This document shows, one piece after another, positions 1 through 13,358 of a DNA stretch of 64,000 bases (positions are counted from its first letter, which is position 1; each line of letters starts with the position of its first letter). The notes under the pieces were generated by a model. It ran no database searches. It saw nothing but the letters and a program-made list of their open reading frames with translations, and had not been told where the DNA came from. Location: positions 1,984,001-2,048,000 of the forward strand of contig NC_061463.1 in NCBI RefSeq assembly GCF_022581195.2. Direction: 5' to 3'. Position numbers and translations under genes: made by a program. This stretch comes from Helicoverpa zea (taxonomy: Eukaryota; Arthropoda; Insecta; Lepidoptera; Noctuidae).

Positions 1-1055
1 GGAGGGGTCTTACGGAGTCATGGTTTTTGGTATGTCTTGTGATATTGTTGAATTTAAAGCTCCCGTTATTTTAGGTACATAGAAACAGTTGAAAAATTCA
101 TTGTTACTAAAATAAGAAGTATTTTTCTACATGTGATTACTTCAAACTGTATGCATTGCGGATATGCACAATGTCACATATCTGCAATTGCTTCAATTGC
201 AGTCAGTTTTATACCAATTATATACCTACCTAAGTATCTATCTACGAGAACTTCGATTGTGTTGTCATTTTCCTTTTTTTTACAATAATTAAGTAGGCTG
301 TGAATAACTTAAAAGTCTTAACTTAAGCATAGATCTAGTTATACAGTCATGCTCAAACATCAGGCGTGCATTTTGGCGCTCATCGTTAAACTCATGGTCG
401 ATTCAATATAGCCTCAGTGCACCTTTAAAGAATAACTATTTAATATATTCAAAGCAGTAAAAACTACGTTTTGGTTAGTGTCACTAGTTTGTCATGCTGA
501 TGTAACACTGACCAAAAAATTAATGAGAGATTGCTGTAATGGCTTTTTATAGATTCTTCTTTGAGATATTAGTTTTGAGCGGGTAATAAATAATTTATGC
601 ATTATATCAAAATGACTTCTATAAGCACTTATTTTCAAAGAGAGTTTAGTTTACGGTATTGTCTGTAAAGGTATTTCTGATTTCTGAAAAAAGATTGTCA
701 GTTTAAAGATTGCTGTATATATTTTTTTCTATTTATTTAAACTTCATGTAAGAGCTGTACCTTGTACACATTTAAGAATCGTGTGGAAAAATACACAACA
801 TCGTCGGAAATCTTGCTTAAACTTGTTAAAAATACTGAATTCACAGACAAATAAAATCTAATAGTTCCGTTACACGTATTGGTACTAATAGCCCATCGAT
901 ACATCCTTATTGGCAAAATAAATGAAGACATACATCGTGAAGATCGACCCAAAGATAATTACGCTGCAATTTATAACGACGAACATTTCTTTGAACCACT
1001 TTAAATAAACTCTTAAGTGTTTTAAGCAGTGTTCAGTTAACATTAATATAGTTTT
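1..1055. other. AT-rich spacer, no gene seen
   Basis: I see no coding region, RNA gene or named repeat. The only open frame longer than 70 codons is on the minus strand at 737-952, and it has no recognisable motif. Confidence 0.6.
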
Positions 1056-1310
1056 AGGGTTCCTTACATAAAGTGTAAACCGGGACCCTGTTACTGAGAC
1101 TTAACTGTCCGTCCACTCGACATCAGTTCAATAGTCGTGACAGCTAGAGTTGAAATTTTACAGATTACATATTATTGCCTTCTTATAACAACAAATACTG
1201 AAAACTAGAATAAAAAGCAATATTTTAGGGGGCTCCATGCAACAAACGATTTTTTATCGATAAGAGTACGGAACCCTTCGAGCGCGAACTCAGCTCGCTC
1301 TCGCTAGATT
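1056..1310 (+). repeat. Diverged AGGGTTCC...GGAACCC dispersed repeat
   Basis: The stretch starts with TAGGGTTCCTTACATAAA, contains the CTGTCCGTCC stretch typical of this lepidopteran repeat, and ends near GTACGGAACCCTTCGAGCGC followed by an imperfect GAACTCAGCTC hairpin. It shares this plan with the better preserved copy at 45871-48227 but is much shorter and diverged. Family membership is judged by eye from the termini. Confidence 0.5.
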
Positions 1311-4300
1311 TTTTATAAGTACTCGAATCTAGAATAATTTGGCGGCAAAGTGCGGTGAGGTCCAATGCTCCCGATAGCCTGACTTACCTATTCAAATAAT
1401 AGTCGATTCATCATTTCATCATTTACAAGAAATGGACGGCAAAAAATTAAGTAGAAAAGATACTCGTGCGCAATTCACTGGTTCCGTACTGTTTAGATAT
1501 AGATTCTGACACGATTTATAGTAGGTAGGTATTTAGTACGTCTATGGTTGAAAAAATAACTAAAATGTAGTCGATAGTGTCTTTCTTACCATGATATTAT
1601 TTTATTATGAGATGCAAGTCCGATGTCGTTTTGCTTAGGTACAGTCAGGCGAATATACATTACCAATAGGTGTTGTGTTTATTGTTGTTAATGTTTATGT
1701 ATATAAACAAACACTAGAAATCGAAACTCAATTATTTTCAATAGGACTTAACGTTTTTTTAACCTTTTTCAGCAATACTCTAGTTGTATCACGTTTGTCG
1801 TGAAAAAAAAAGTCTCAAGTCGAAACTAGCGTCGCAACTTTTTCAGCAATTTGTGGAGTCAACTGAAATGGTGGAGCTTGTAGGCAAGGAGCCAACTAGA
1901 TGTTTTTGCGTCTGCAGTAAATTCTACATTTAAGACATGCACTGCACACGGGGAGTTTTTGCTCAAATTGGGCTCGCGTTTGTTTTGGTACTGAGAAAGT
2001 GCAAAGAAAAGAATTGGTTGTTTTGAATTGCAAAACTGAAATTCACTTTACACATAAACTACTGATGAAAGAAATAATTTTACAAATCTAGGTGATCAAT
2101 CTAGGCGCCTTGGAATAATTGATGAACAAACATAAAAAAGCAAATATGCTGACTTTTGGGAACTCGGTTAAATACCTATGGTGGAATTTTAGTAAAAGTT
2201 TTCCTCAAGTAAATAACAAAGTACTTAGTCATAGATAACAGACATTTAAAAAGGGATTTCTTCAACATCGCTCTTAAGAAATAAGTACTAACAAGTACCT
2301 ACTTAAGACTAGAGTGTTCGTGCGATAGTTACGTAAACACATAAACAATTGCAATTTACGATTAATTTGTTATCTTTTACTTTTTAATTTGATTTTTAGT
2401 ATGAAGGATCCACCAAAAGTTTTTCTGCCCATGTTTTTGTTCCAACGGAACTCTAAAAAAGAAAATATAACACAACGTATCAGTGTGGGAGTGTGGTTCT
2501 TTGAACTGTACTAAATGACACATAAAATTAACACCGACATCAACCTTAGCACACAGGTGTTAAGGTCCAATTTTGCTTGTCAGATCGCGACCACCTGCGC
2601 GTCATGGGCTCGCCTTGCTAATTTCTGTTATAAGCTAGTCATCTGGATTTTTTGTTTTATTTTTAAGATTAGATCTGTATTTCTTATTATTTTGGACGAG
2701 TTAACGCTGTTTCGTTTATTGTTCGGCATTAAATTGTACTTGAATTGTGTCCTTAATTGGTGGGCATTGTGGTCTAAATTCGTTTGCAGTTGTGGTGGGG
2801 TTTATGGCTGTTCTATTGTGGGTTATTGTAGGCTATGTATTAGATAGGAGATGGAGAGAGGAGGTGAAAAGAAGCGTCAAGCCTAGCACTAGCCTAGATG
2901 GGAGATAGGACCACCTACGGGTATGTTGATGGGCAAAAAAGTGCTTTGAATTTTGGGCTTGGCAACCTATATGGAATTTTGCAACGGAACTACTGCGAGT
3001 CATTTTACTGTTAAGTTGCGGGAATCAGGATATGCGGGGGTATCGATTTTTTTTCTGTAAATGTATCATCAATTTGTATTCCATTAGATTATTATTGGTG
3101 CCTGATGTCTGGTGCCATTTCTGTTTGTGTGTGTGTGAAAGAGGAACATACAAACTTTCGCGTTTATAAGGTTTATAAGTTTCTACAAGAATAAAAAGTC
3201 TCGCGTAAAAGTTGATGAAGTTCCTAATTCCGGGAGTTTATTATTATAACATTAATTAATATAACAAGATTTATGACCGTTCTGAATTGTTATTTTTTTT
3301 ATTCTCGCTATAAGGCTTCAAGGATATGACACTAAAAAGCATTGTGCAAATTAAGAGGCAAGCGAGAGAAAGCGCGGCAAAAACTTGTATCATGCACACT
3401 GTGGGCTCAATTGTGATGCGACAATAAGATTTTTTAATTTAGAGCATTTTTGGAAAAAATACTGTCACTATAGAAACTTATATAGCACTAATTTAATAAG
3501 ATAAAGTGATCATAAATCATTTTAGACTGGATCAGAAAATAATCTTCAATCTCGATGTATTTAAATGAATGTTCGCCATTATAACGCCTTCAATTTGTTA
3601 CATAAAACCTAATTAATAATTAAGTCTCCATTTACACACGACAAAACTACAAAACACCAGAATTTCCACAAACAAAAAGGTAATATAAAACCAAAGAATT
3701 CGCCTCAAAAGCAAAAACGACGGAAACCAAGTATCAGTGTTGAAAACTAAAAATCGCACATTTATTCTGCGTGCGCGCAATTTGATACTCGTTCGTACGT
3801 AGGTATATGTATAGTGGCATTGTCGAAATACGCGCTCCGGTTATTGACCCCGTCTGTGGGCCTAAAAACTGGTACCTGTCGCTTTTCAGAAACTTTAAAG
3901 CACCCACATGAACGCCGTGTGAACTAAATCCACATTGTTTCATGTACCTGTGAAACAGGATTCATGTCTGATGATATTGAGTACATCAGTAGAATAGAAC
4001 TGAAGAGTACCTAGTTGGCACATTTGTGTCAACCCTTATCTAACTCTAGCTTTGGCAGCGATCGGCATTTGTTTGTTTGCAGAGAGTTCTAGAATTCTGT
4101 GATGTCATTAATTTTTCAGGATTTGTTCTAAGTTAGTAAGGTAGTCTGTTCGAAGCGTTTGGTACCTGGTTGACTAGCTTTCTTCGCTCTAAGTATGTTT
4201 ATTAGATTAAGCTGTCTATTAACAAATGCATTGATTGATAATAACGGTTTTGACAGTGAAGTCATTCATATTTTAATAAAAACTTTAATGACCCTAAATT

Positions 4301-4650
4301 ATAGTTTTTCTTAGGATTAAGTTTAAATAAATAGTAATACAGCATTATGCTCTTAGTGGTGATCAATGAAAAATTCCTCCGACTCTTTAGCAATTATTAT
4401 TTCTACTTTTATTTGTTGTAAAGATATACAAACTCCATGGTATGCATGTATATTTGCAGCGCAGCATTATAAAGAAGTTCCGGCTGTTGTTTTTGATCCC
4501 ATTGTGTTTTTGTTGCAATATTGTTTATGATTTCAACCATAGATTGCAAAGAAACCTGCTTAGTTTTTTATGTCGTTATATTTCGATGTTGGTAATAGCA
4601 AGTATTTATCGGTCAGTTAGAGTACTTTAGACTTCGATTAAAAATACACT
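1311..4650. other. AT-rich spacer with repeat scraps
   Basis: No recognisable exon is present. A minus- or plus-strand frame can be read here and there (for example 2515-2847, 110 codons, rich in Leu, Phe and Cys), but none shows a domain, a signal-peptide context or a codon bias different from the background. A repeat fragment at 3118-3182 is listed separately. Confidence 0.5.
3118..3182 (+). repeat. 3' end fragment of a GTAGCCTATGTG-type dispersed repeat
   Basis: The run GTGTGTGTGTGAAAGAGG is followed by ACATACAAACTTTCGCGTTT and a short TTATAAG tail. This is the 3' end of the repeat seen more completely at 22132-22319 and 62476-62664. The body of the repeat is missing. Confidence 0.5.
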
Positions 4651-4787
4651 TACGGGTGCACCATTTAACTATAACGATAACCGAACCATTTTCAGTTGTC
4701 AAGTCGCCGAGTTGACCAATGGGCGGCAATTTTACGGCTGGTAATGGTTTGGTTATCGTTATACTTAAATGGTACAACTTACCCTTA
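4651..4787. mobile_element. Palindromic MITE, ACGATAACC family
   Basis: This is a 137-bp inverted-repeat element. The left arm contains ACCATTTAACTATAACGATA and the right arm its near reverse complement, with a short GC-richer centre (GGGCGGCAATTTTACGGC). There is no coding capacity. Related half-copies lie at 10940-11035 and 56456-56543. The transposase superfamily is unknown because a clear target-site duplication cannot be fixed from this copy. Confidence 0.65.
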
Positions 4788-6861
4788 GACGACTGTTCTC
4801 AAGTTAATTGTTTTGGTTTACTTTTCACTATTAAATGTTTGATAAATAAAGGGAAAACTCTGTAAAGATTATTAGCCCATTATAAGTCCACGTGCTATAG
4901 AATAATATTGTGTATTATTTAATATATTATTTTAACAAATACATCCTTGTTTACGGTTTTCCTTCTCAGGATCACGTGGCAAACGAACAGGTATTTACCT
5001 ACTTACGTATTTGTATTTTGTTTTATATACGCGTGGAAAGGCGTTTAAAAACACCTATAGGTAAAGGATCTTGGTCCAATTTTCGTATTTCTTTCCCGTC
5101 ATAATTAATTTTAAACTTTATATGTATTTAAGTTGATAATTCAATTCTTTGCAGAATCTATTATTTGAAAGTTATAACACAAGCGTGCCCTCATAAATAA
5201 AGACTGCCCACTATATTTTGATACTACACAAAAAAAAAGCCAAGAAAACGTTAACTGTCAGTATCATTCAAACATGGTTGGCTATTACACTTCGTGCCAA
5301 ACATCGTGGGCTCACGCGACATGCTGATAGACGTTATATTTTTGTAGTGTATGTAATAATGGGATCAATGAAATCTTGGCCAGTTTCGAGTTTAGCTCAT
5401 TTCGTTGGAGAAACGTGAGCACGGAAATAGAATTCAGAAGGGCTCGTCTAGACGAGTGAGTAGGATTGTCGTTTTGATGGCACGTAAGATTGGTATAATT
5501 AACTTTTATTAAAAGATCTTCAATTATTTCGACATGATATGAAGTTGTAGAGAAAAGTCATATCTTCTTTCAAAGGAAGGTTTGTCGAAACTGAACAAAG
5601 GCAAAGTAGGTAATATTGCGGGAACCAAATAAACTTATGCAACTACCATTAAGATGCCTAACTCAATTTGCCTTTATAACACAGTTAATATCACCAACAA
5701 GCCTAAGTCCATCAAGCTAAATAAGAGAAGCTGAAAACGACGCGACACAAATGTCAGACATAAATTTCTAAGCCATTCACACTGGAACCGTTTATTTATT
5801 TGCCGCCAGTATAGTGTCCCGATAAATGTCACAATACGATACACTTCGGTTAACAAATTTACACCCAGTGTCTTGAAACTGTAGTCTAAACTTAGTTAGA
5901 GATAATTTGAATTGTCTTCTATAACTCAATTTGACTATCAACTGTAGAAATGACATAATTGCTTTTTGTCAAAATTTATATAATAATAGAAAGACGTGGT
6001 GTCATTTCCTAACTTTTAGAGATAGTCTTTGATTACATTTATATCACCATTACATAACTCCTCCTTCCAAGTAATTCATTGAACAGGACTTTCATATATT
6101 TCTAAGTATGTTCTGATCAACTCCTTGCAATAACAAAAGCCGATCAACATTCAAACTTCACAGCCAATTATCACACAGCGCACCTATTATGGCTAATAGG
6201 GCTTTGAGAAAAGGTGAAAGGTGATATAAAGTCCATAGGGCAGCGGGTTCCCTGGTGATTGACAGCACATTTCGGCTGCTGAACTACAAAGAGCGACGTC
6301 CCGGCTTCCCGTCACGTCACGTCGTTACACGCGGATTAGGAAATGCTTTGAGTGGGGACACCAAAACTGGGGACTGAGTATTTGAAAGATTTTTGTTGTT
6401 GTTATTATTGTCGTCTTTAAAATGATTGAGAAATTTGAAGATTGATTTTGCCGAAAATAGATATATTTTCTGCTAAATTAAAAACTAGCCCATTTTTTCA
6501 GTAAGTTAGTGTAAGTATTACGCGAAGTAGAAACTATGAAACAGCAAAAGTGCTTATTTAACGGTATCTAAAAGTTGGCTAAGATTCACAAAATCTTAAA
6601 CAATTAGGTACTCAAAACTCATACTTTGACCAACTTTTCATCAGTCCACAAAAATGTACGAACTCCCAACATTTCGTGGTGTTACAAGCATCTAAAGTAG
6701 CAGCCACCCACGGCTGGCGGGTGAAAGAACTCGCCAGTTATACAAACTCCGAGCTTCTGATCTCATCAGGACTTGGACATCATATGATGGAGAGGCAGAA
6801 TATCCAGTCTGTAGTAGATACAAAGACATGGAGATTGGCAGAAAGAGATGACAAATCTATA
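4788..6861. other. AT-rich spacer, no gene seen
   Basis: Nothing recognisable as coding. A short GC-richer patch around 6240-6345 (GCGACGTCCCGGCTTCCC and repeated GTCACGTCACGTCG) stands out. It could be a regulatory patch or an eroded repeat, and its function is unknown. Confidence 0.45.
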
Positions 6862-7015
6862 CTAATATAATATTATAAAGCTGAAAAGTTTGTTTGTTTG
6901 AACACGATAATCTAAGGAAGTGCAGGTCCTATTTGAAAAAAAATAGTTCAGTGTCAGATAGCCCATTTATCAAAGAAGGCTACTTTTTATCGGGTTCGTG
7001 CAGATGTTTTGAAAG
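6862..7015 (+). repeat. Dispersed repeat beginning TAATATTATAAAGCTGAA
   Basis: This is a plus-strand copy of a common lepidopteran repeat: AATATAATATTATAAAGCTG, then GTTTGTTTGAACACGATAAT, AGATAGCCCATTTATCAAAG, CTACTTTTTATCGGGTTCGTGCAG. The same units appear in reverse at 56025-56198 and, decayed, at 14764-14857, with a partial copy at 61240-61330. The family (SINE-like or LINE 3' end) is not assigned with certainty. Confidence 0.65.
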
Positions 7016-8840
7016 ATCTATGAAGAAGCTAAAAGTCGTAAAAATTGTGCTAAAAAAGCTAGCTCAAGTGTATTGAATTGTGTGAATTTCATGTGATTCC
7101 GGATGTAAACCCGGATGTTGGATATTAGTGATCGTAAACCGGTTTTTAAGTTAGTAGTGGTTAGTGTTTTAGTTGAGGCCTGTTAGGAATCTATTGCTTT
7201 TAGTGCTCATTTGGGATGAATGTGATTTTGAGTAAAAAGTTTAAAATTAGAATTAAAATGATTTTTTACGATGTTATGCTTCCTCTTTCTATCCTCTATA
7301 TTTTCACGTATGCCAGCTAACCTTCTTCGTTTCCCTACTGCATATCTTCAAACTATTTCTGGATAAAGTTTTGGGAAACAATTTAACTGAAAGTTTATAG
7401 TATTTTGTATTGTGCTTGGCAAAAAATTCTCTATATTTATCCTAACTTAGGTAGCTGTTATTTGCGACATCGCTTGCATTTTATAATTGAAAGGGTACTT
7501 GTGATGTAAAATAAGCTACTTTCACACCAACTATCTTCTAATGAAAACTCTATCAATATCTATGAAGTCATTTTACAGATTACCCGAATCAAACACTCAG
7601 ATGACCAGAAAGACCAACTTTGTCATCAAAGACTAAGTTAATGAAATGACGGACACTCCAATTTCGTTTATTTGCATAGATTTAACTGTAACTAGCTTAG
7701 GAAGTTATCAATCTCTTCAATGATAGGTGATCGTATCATTAGATTCTTATGTTAATTAGTATATCGCGAGTCAAGTAGTATTAGTGTCAATTTATACTCC
7801 ATAGGCTCTCTGAGCCTGGTCATATATTTTTTCTAGAACTAGATTTGAATTGAATAGTTCTATTGACATTAGATTAATGTATGGATTTAAAATAGAATGG
7901 ACAATACACAGAGAGAGTTGTTGTGCTAGGCTTTTGATGCCTAGTATTATTGTGTTGTTATTATTTTACCTTTATTTCTGAAATTCTTATTTGCTGGTAA
8001 AATGAGCATGATGCTGGAAAAAAATTGTCTTTGCTTTCATCCATATTCTGGACTCTTTAACCCAATCTACAAAAACATTATTATTGGTAAAAACTGTCTT
8101 GATTTTGATAGACCAAAGACGATATACCAAGGAGTAGGTATTACTAATCATTTAAAATGATGATCTATCGATTCAGAACATCTGATTACGTAAGCCGTTA
8201 CTTTTAAACATTGCTCAGTAACAGTTCGCCGTTTCATCTCCGTCAAGTTATTCACCTCAGAATATTCGCACGAGCTCATAACCAGCTGATTTCATTCAGC
8301 ACACATTCTCTTTTACTCCGACGAACATAAAAACAACCTGACCACACTATAAAATCCAAATATTTGCTCACAACTATAAAAACATAATTTTAATTGTGCT
8401 TTCTCTTCTCGAAAAATGATATCATATTTCTCTTCCTTGATAGGTGATTTAATCAGCCGGAACACTGTAAAATTTTCCTCTTTTTATACTTACTTGTAAT
8501 TATTCTTATTTTATCACCTCAACAATCGTTTATAGTAATTAATACACGGCAATCGGCAAAAAAGCTTTCGATCGCACCAAACGGTATTCTGAATTCACGC
8601 CAATCATGACTGATGCAAAACGGCCAGTTTTTTAAGCGGACGCTGAGACTGGTGTCATCTCTCTCTGACACCGAAAAGGATGAAGGAGAAAGGTAGATTT
8701 TTACGAGTCGAAAGTTTTTGCACTAAAGTTGAGTACGTAAGGCGCTGGAATGCAATATTCAGTTGAATGTAAAAATAAAGTGGGCCGGATTGTGGTTGAT
8801 CCTATCGGGCCAGCGACGGCCAATTATTTGATCCGACTCT
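7016..8840. other. AT-rich spacer, no gene seen
   Basis: No exon, RNA gene or clear repeat was found. The sequence becomes less AT-rich towards 8570-8840, just before the X-box-like palindrome. Confidence 0.45.
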
Positions 8841-8854
8841 GTTGCCATGGCAAC
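8841..8854. promoter_or_regulatory. Perfect RFX X-box palindrome
   Basis: GTTGCCATGGCAAC is a perfect 14-bp palindrome that matches the consensus for RFX-family winged-helix factors. In animals these sites drive cilium-assembly genes and, in insects, sensory-neuron genes. It sits in a locally GC-richer patch (GGGCCAGCGACGGCCAATTA just upstream). No target gene is recognisable in the window, so the regulatory role is inferred from the motif only. Confidence 0.5.
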
Positions 8855-10454
8855 GGACGCTTGTTTCAACGCAAACGCCAATCGATTTGTCGGTCATTAA
8901 ATAAGTTAGTGGCATACTTTTTTATTGAAATAGTCGTAAAATTTAGCGTTACGTGATACCTGGGGAATTTGGGGTATCATGCGTTTTTGTTATGTAACTT
9001 ATCAATAAAGCTTTTGTATTCAAAATATTTCTTTTGCTACTTTGACGAACAGAGACAAAAACGTATACCTACGGGATATTTAGCATTTCTTACCAATCAA
9101 TCTACATTTTTAGCCTACTTCCCAAAAAAATAGGTCCTCAATTCAAATGTTTGTATGTTTTTTTTTATCATCGTCATAAGCTAACAACGTAATCTCTAAA
9201 CCAAAGCATCATTTACCACGTTATACAGCATGTGTACAAATTGAATAGTGTCTCACAAGTGCATAGAGCTGATGAACCGAGGAGAAAGCGTGGCGGGGGG
9301 TGATAAAAACCTCACCCACTATAAACAGACAGAGAAAAAACGCAAAAAATATATATTCATTACGATGCCTGTGAGTCTGTGAGACACGCCGACTGTAGCG
9401 TCAGCAGAAATAATATAATAAAATATATTGACACCATCTTTCTTAAAAATTAGAATAAAATTGTATGTGTGCTATGTCTCAATATTATTTTTTTGATATT
9501 TTTTTTTTATGTGACTTAATTTGTGATTGACTTAAATTTTTTTTAATCTTTTTTGAACTGCAATTTACTGATAATATTATCTTTTTTGATAATAAAAGGA
9601 AGGAAAGATAGTATAATATTTAATTAAAAAGATTATATCAATGAACATCTGGCCGAACGAGGAAATTTTCAAACTATTACTCAACGTCATTTGGTAAAGA
9701 ACCCGCAAAAATCTAAACCGTTAATCATTTGTTGTTGTGATATCAGTTGATTCTTGGAAAATTCTCTGTTTACAGTTTTCCTGTACAAAGAAATAAACTA
9801 GGTTAGATATTATCTTTAAAGAAATGATAGAAGTTATTTGTAATTGCACTAATCAACACAATATAGTGACTTCCTGTCTTAGTTATTTCTAAACAAATAG
9901 AAAATAAAAGAAAAATAAGTTCAGGTTTTATTTTCTTATTTTTCTTATAAGTATTGTATTCTCAAATACATAAAAATATAAGTTTTTTTTAGTATTGCCT
10001 GTCCCGATTACAAACCATAACTAAACGTAGTTTTACTTAATGGTGTTATTCGAACGCGTTAAAAAACACTAAACTTTTTTCCATTTTTTTTTATAATTTT
10101 TTTTAAACATCGATTTTTTAATTATTTTTTTTTGCTACCACTACCCCTCACCTGGCCAGTGACCATTGGAGCAAAGCGTATGGCTATAGTCCTCACAGGA
10201 AGTTGATTTTTACGTAATTATATTTTTTGTCTCCATCAAAATACACTTGGTAAGTACATATAACAAGTCGCGATGGTAATGCTCACTGTATAATTGTGTC
10301 CCTATTTTTGTGGCTTACTGTGTATTTTTTTTTGTGGATAAAGTGTAGATGAGCGTGTAATGTTATTTTTTTTTTGTCAAAAAGACATATTTGAAGTTTA
10401 AAATTTAAACATATTACCAATACCAATACATACAATAATACCTACGTTACCTGG
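8855..10454. other. Very AT-rich spacer with homopolymer tracts
   Basis: There are long T and A tracts (for example around 9485-9550, 10080-10135 and 10325-10380) and no coding signal. One repeat fragment (9111-9165) is listed separately. Confidence 0.5.
9111..9165 (+). repeat. Fragment of the ACCGACTTCCCAAAA repeat
   Basis: TAGCCTACTTCCCAAAAAAA followed by AGGTCCTCAATTCAAATGT and a T-run matches the left end of the repeat at 21295-22085 with several substitutions. Confidence 0.5.
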
Positions 10455-10560
10455 GGAGTCAATCTCTGACTTACTTTAAAACCCACCCATGTTCCTTCTA
10501 GAGCCTTTCGCGGCCCGGATCCTTTGTTACTTTTTCAGTCAATCCCGAAACAGTAGACTA
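10455..10560 (-). pseudogene. Decayed R1-type LINE 3' UTR remnant
   Basis: On the plus strand this reads ACTTACTTTAAAACCCACCC, CATGTTCCTTCTAGAGCCTT, GTTACTTTTTCAGTCAATCC. That parallels the reverse complement of the R1-family 3' UTR in the palindrome at 40430-40560 (TGACTAAAACCCATCATGTT, CCTTCTTAAGCCCTTTATAT, GTAACTCTTTCGAACAATCC). It is a non-coding, heavily diverged remnant in minus orientation. An alignment would confirm or refute the match. Confidence 0.4.
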
Positions 10561-10939
10561 GAACTCAACCAACAAAAGGCCTAGCCAAAAGATAACTGAC
10601 CTAATTAAATATTTTTTTCTGTAAGCCCCGTATCAGCTGTCATTGGTTACCCAGCAGCCAGTCATATGTGTGTGATACCATAGGATGCTGTACACGTGCT
10701 GAGATAACATCTACTAATAATTAAGTCGTAGTTGCCTAGTGGAAGGAACCCGGATTTTTTTTGTAGTCACTTGCCTGAGGCTTGAAAATTGTTGCTATGG
10801 GTATGTAAGGACATATATATATAGAAATAGTTCAGTTGGGGAAGGCGGAAATATTATTTCAGGAGGTGGCTACATTTTAATATCCCAAAATGCATTTAGC
10901 TATAACTACATATAACCAAACAGCAACATATACTTAATT

Positions 10940-11035
10940 ATCAGCCGATCACTTGCTGCCCCTTGGTCAAATCGGCGATTTAACAACTGAAAATGGTTCG
11001 GTTATTGTAAAACTTAATTCGTGCAATCTACCGTG
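10940..11035. repeat. Half copy of the ACGATAACC MITE
   Basis: The segment AACAACTGAAAATGGTTCGG followed by TTATTGTAAAACTTAATTCG and GTGCAATCTACCGTG is the reverse complement of the left arm of the MITE at 4651-4787, with decay. AATCGGCGATTT upstream is shared with the copy at 56456-56543. Confidence 0.5.
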
Positions 11036-11512
11036 AATGTCTTACAGCTGATGACAAAGATCATAGCTTACTGAATCTTCAACCACTCTTTCAAAAGATC
11101 CTTTTTTATGTCTATCAACTTAAGATGAAGACGATAAAGGTACATAGACCTTTAGCTAACATTGTAACTGACCAAGTGACAGTTCTTTAACAAGCCTAAA
11201 AAAATAGCAGGGCTATCAATCATAGCTTCAGTAAAAAAGCAACCGATTGATAGATTCGTATTAGCATGAATTATTTTTTCTAACACATAATCTATCAATA
11301 CATACACATACACAAATATATAGATCACATATGAAAGAAAGAGAAGTATGATAGATCGGTGATGGATAAGAATCGAGTACGTACGTAGGTCAGTTATTTT
11401 TTTGGATCAGTAATCGCCAAATATATTTCGGAGGTGATTGACTTAACAGTTGGTTCGTAACTCGTCACGGTCCACATACTGGTTTATACGACGACATTAC
11501 ATTTTATGAGTA

Positions 11513-11605
11513 CCTGATCTCTCTCCGGTCGTGTCGGATTGCCGTACCATCGGGCGCAGAGAGTGAAGGAATAGAGTGTGCACCTCTGTCTTCGCAAATG
11601 CTCGT
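11513..11605 (+). mobile_element. SINE fragment (internal part of tRNA-derived SINE)
   Basis: CCTGATCTCTCTCCGGTCGT, GTCGGATTGCCGTACCATCG, GGAATAGAGTGTGCACCTCT and CGCAAATGCTCGT match, in the same order, the body of the complete SINE read on the minus strand at 63568-63980. The tRNA-like promoter part and the 3' tail are absent. The fragment is joined directly to GTCAAAGTCAAAGTATCTTT, itself a common lepidopteran repeat end. Confidence 0.65.
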
Positions 11606-13358
11606 CAAAGTCAAAGTATCTTTATTGTTGGGCATATGTAAGTTACAGATCTTATGGGTTCCTAGATAGACGGACAAAAACCAGAAAGTTTGAGACCCAG
11701 TATTATAGTACCTACTTGGTAACTGTATGGTGGAGGTTTCATATTCAGTCGCTCCATAACTAAAACATTAGTAACTTCTCTGGTATCTTTATAAAGGACA
11801 GACACATGATGATCCTACTCTAGGGGAAATACTAGGAACCAAAAGATATTTCAAAAAAAATATTTAGGGACCGGTTAAGATTTGAAGAGGCAATATCGTA
11901 CTTGTAAAGGGGTCTCTTTAACTGAAAGTTCGATTTATTTAAATAACTGTCTGCTCGTGTAACATTCAATTTAGTTAATTTAAAGTGATTTCGTTACCAT
12001 TGCAATGGGGTCAAGTATCAGATTGTGACTGACCAATTTAATACTAACATCGTGATCTCACATTTACATCTTACAGGATATGACAAGAACATACTTTCCA
12101 TTTGTTTTAAGTACTTACTAAGTACTTTTCTCTGAAAGGACAGCCACAAAAGGCAAACTTTATATTGAAAATAATTTAATACATTCTTAATTTTTGTATA
12201 TTTTGTTTTTTGTAATTTGCAAAAATAATTAACGAACAATATTTCCTAAAGGTTTCAACATACGTTACACAGACAGAGCACGCTAATTTCGTTACAATTT
12301 TTTCATCCCAATTCAAATATGCAGTAACGAAAATTCATTAATTAAAAAAAGCCGGCGCCAAGAAAAACAAGTTTAACCTTTAAAGTCCTGCTTACCGACT
12401 ATGAAATTAAAATGCTAAAGTATGGTAACCAGGTGATTAACATACGGATTAGCAAGGCGGAAATCGTTTGTTCATAGACACGCTAGTCCTTTGGTTAAGC
12501 AATCGTTTTTTGTTTGAAGACCCTCCGCGTGTACGAGTACAAATACTTGTAGTTGTCAATAGCTCGATGGAGCGAGACTTGCGATATGTTGATGGTAATG
12601 CCATGGGAGTTATAAAAACTTATGTTAATGACATAATCGATACACTCGGCGGATTAGATGACGGCTTGCTTGTGTTCAGTAATGAGCGTGACGTGAATCC
12701 GTTTCCTGTATGTCCTACGGTTTCAGTTGCAAGTTTTTCTGTTTGAAAAGTCAAATCGTTGCAGTGTCTGCTTAAGCGTGTAAGCTTATTATATTCGACA
12801 AGCTTTATATCTTTTTATTTTTCTCAACATTTTCTTCTTTCTAGATCAAGAGTGACTTCTTAGTTTGCTTCTATCAGACCTTTATTTTCGGCAATGACTG
12901 ACTAAATGACTTTTTATATACTTAGAATGCCACTGCATACAATCTTCAAAAGGGCATAGGCGTAGGTCCAAAAGCACAAGTATTTCTTCGGGGTACTTGT
13001 CAGGAAATATTTTGGGAATCCAAATTGGCTCATAATAGACGCCAGATTACTGAAGATTTCCGCAACGAATCTAAGATTTGCTCGAAAAGTGAAGCTTTTA
13101 AAATCCAATCTATATGCAAATTGTGCCCAAATCCTACAATTATAGGAAACAAAACGTGTTTAGCTTGTCCCAGTTTGACGTATTTCTGGGAAAGATTTAT
13201 TTATAGGTGCTTTGAGAACAATGCGGGAGGCATAGACGTATTAGTTAATCAAGATGTGTTGAAATAAGTTAAGTAGTCAGTTTTTGCAAATCTAATTTCT
13301 GATGACAGAGAAGATATATTCATAGGGGAGCAGGATCATGATGCCATGTCAAGTTGGA
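11606..13358. other. Spacer, no gene recognised
   Basis: Open frames of 60-92 codons occur (12468-12746 plus, 13025-13267 plus). Neither contains a domain I recognise or has a plausible gene context. The frame at 13025 may be the decayed upstream part of the LINE remnant at 13359. Confidence 0.4.

Noticed and set aside
2515..2847. 110-codon Cys/Leu-rich frame as a membrane protein
   Set aside because: Hydrophobic stretches are expected from T-rich DNA; no start context or family motif supports it.
12468..12746. 92-codon frame as a host exon
   Set aside because: There is no recognised domain, no clear splice or promoter context and no codon bias distinct from the background.
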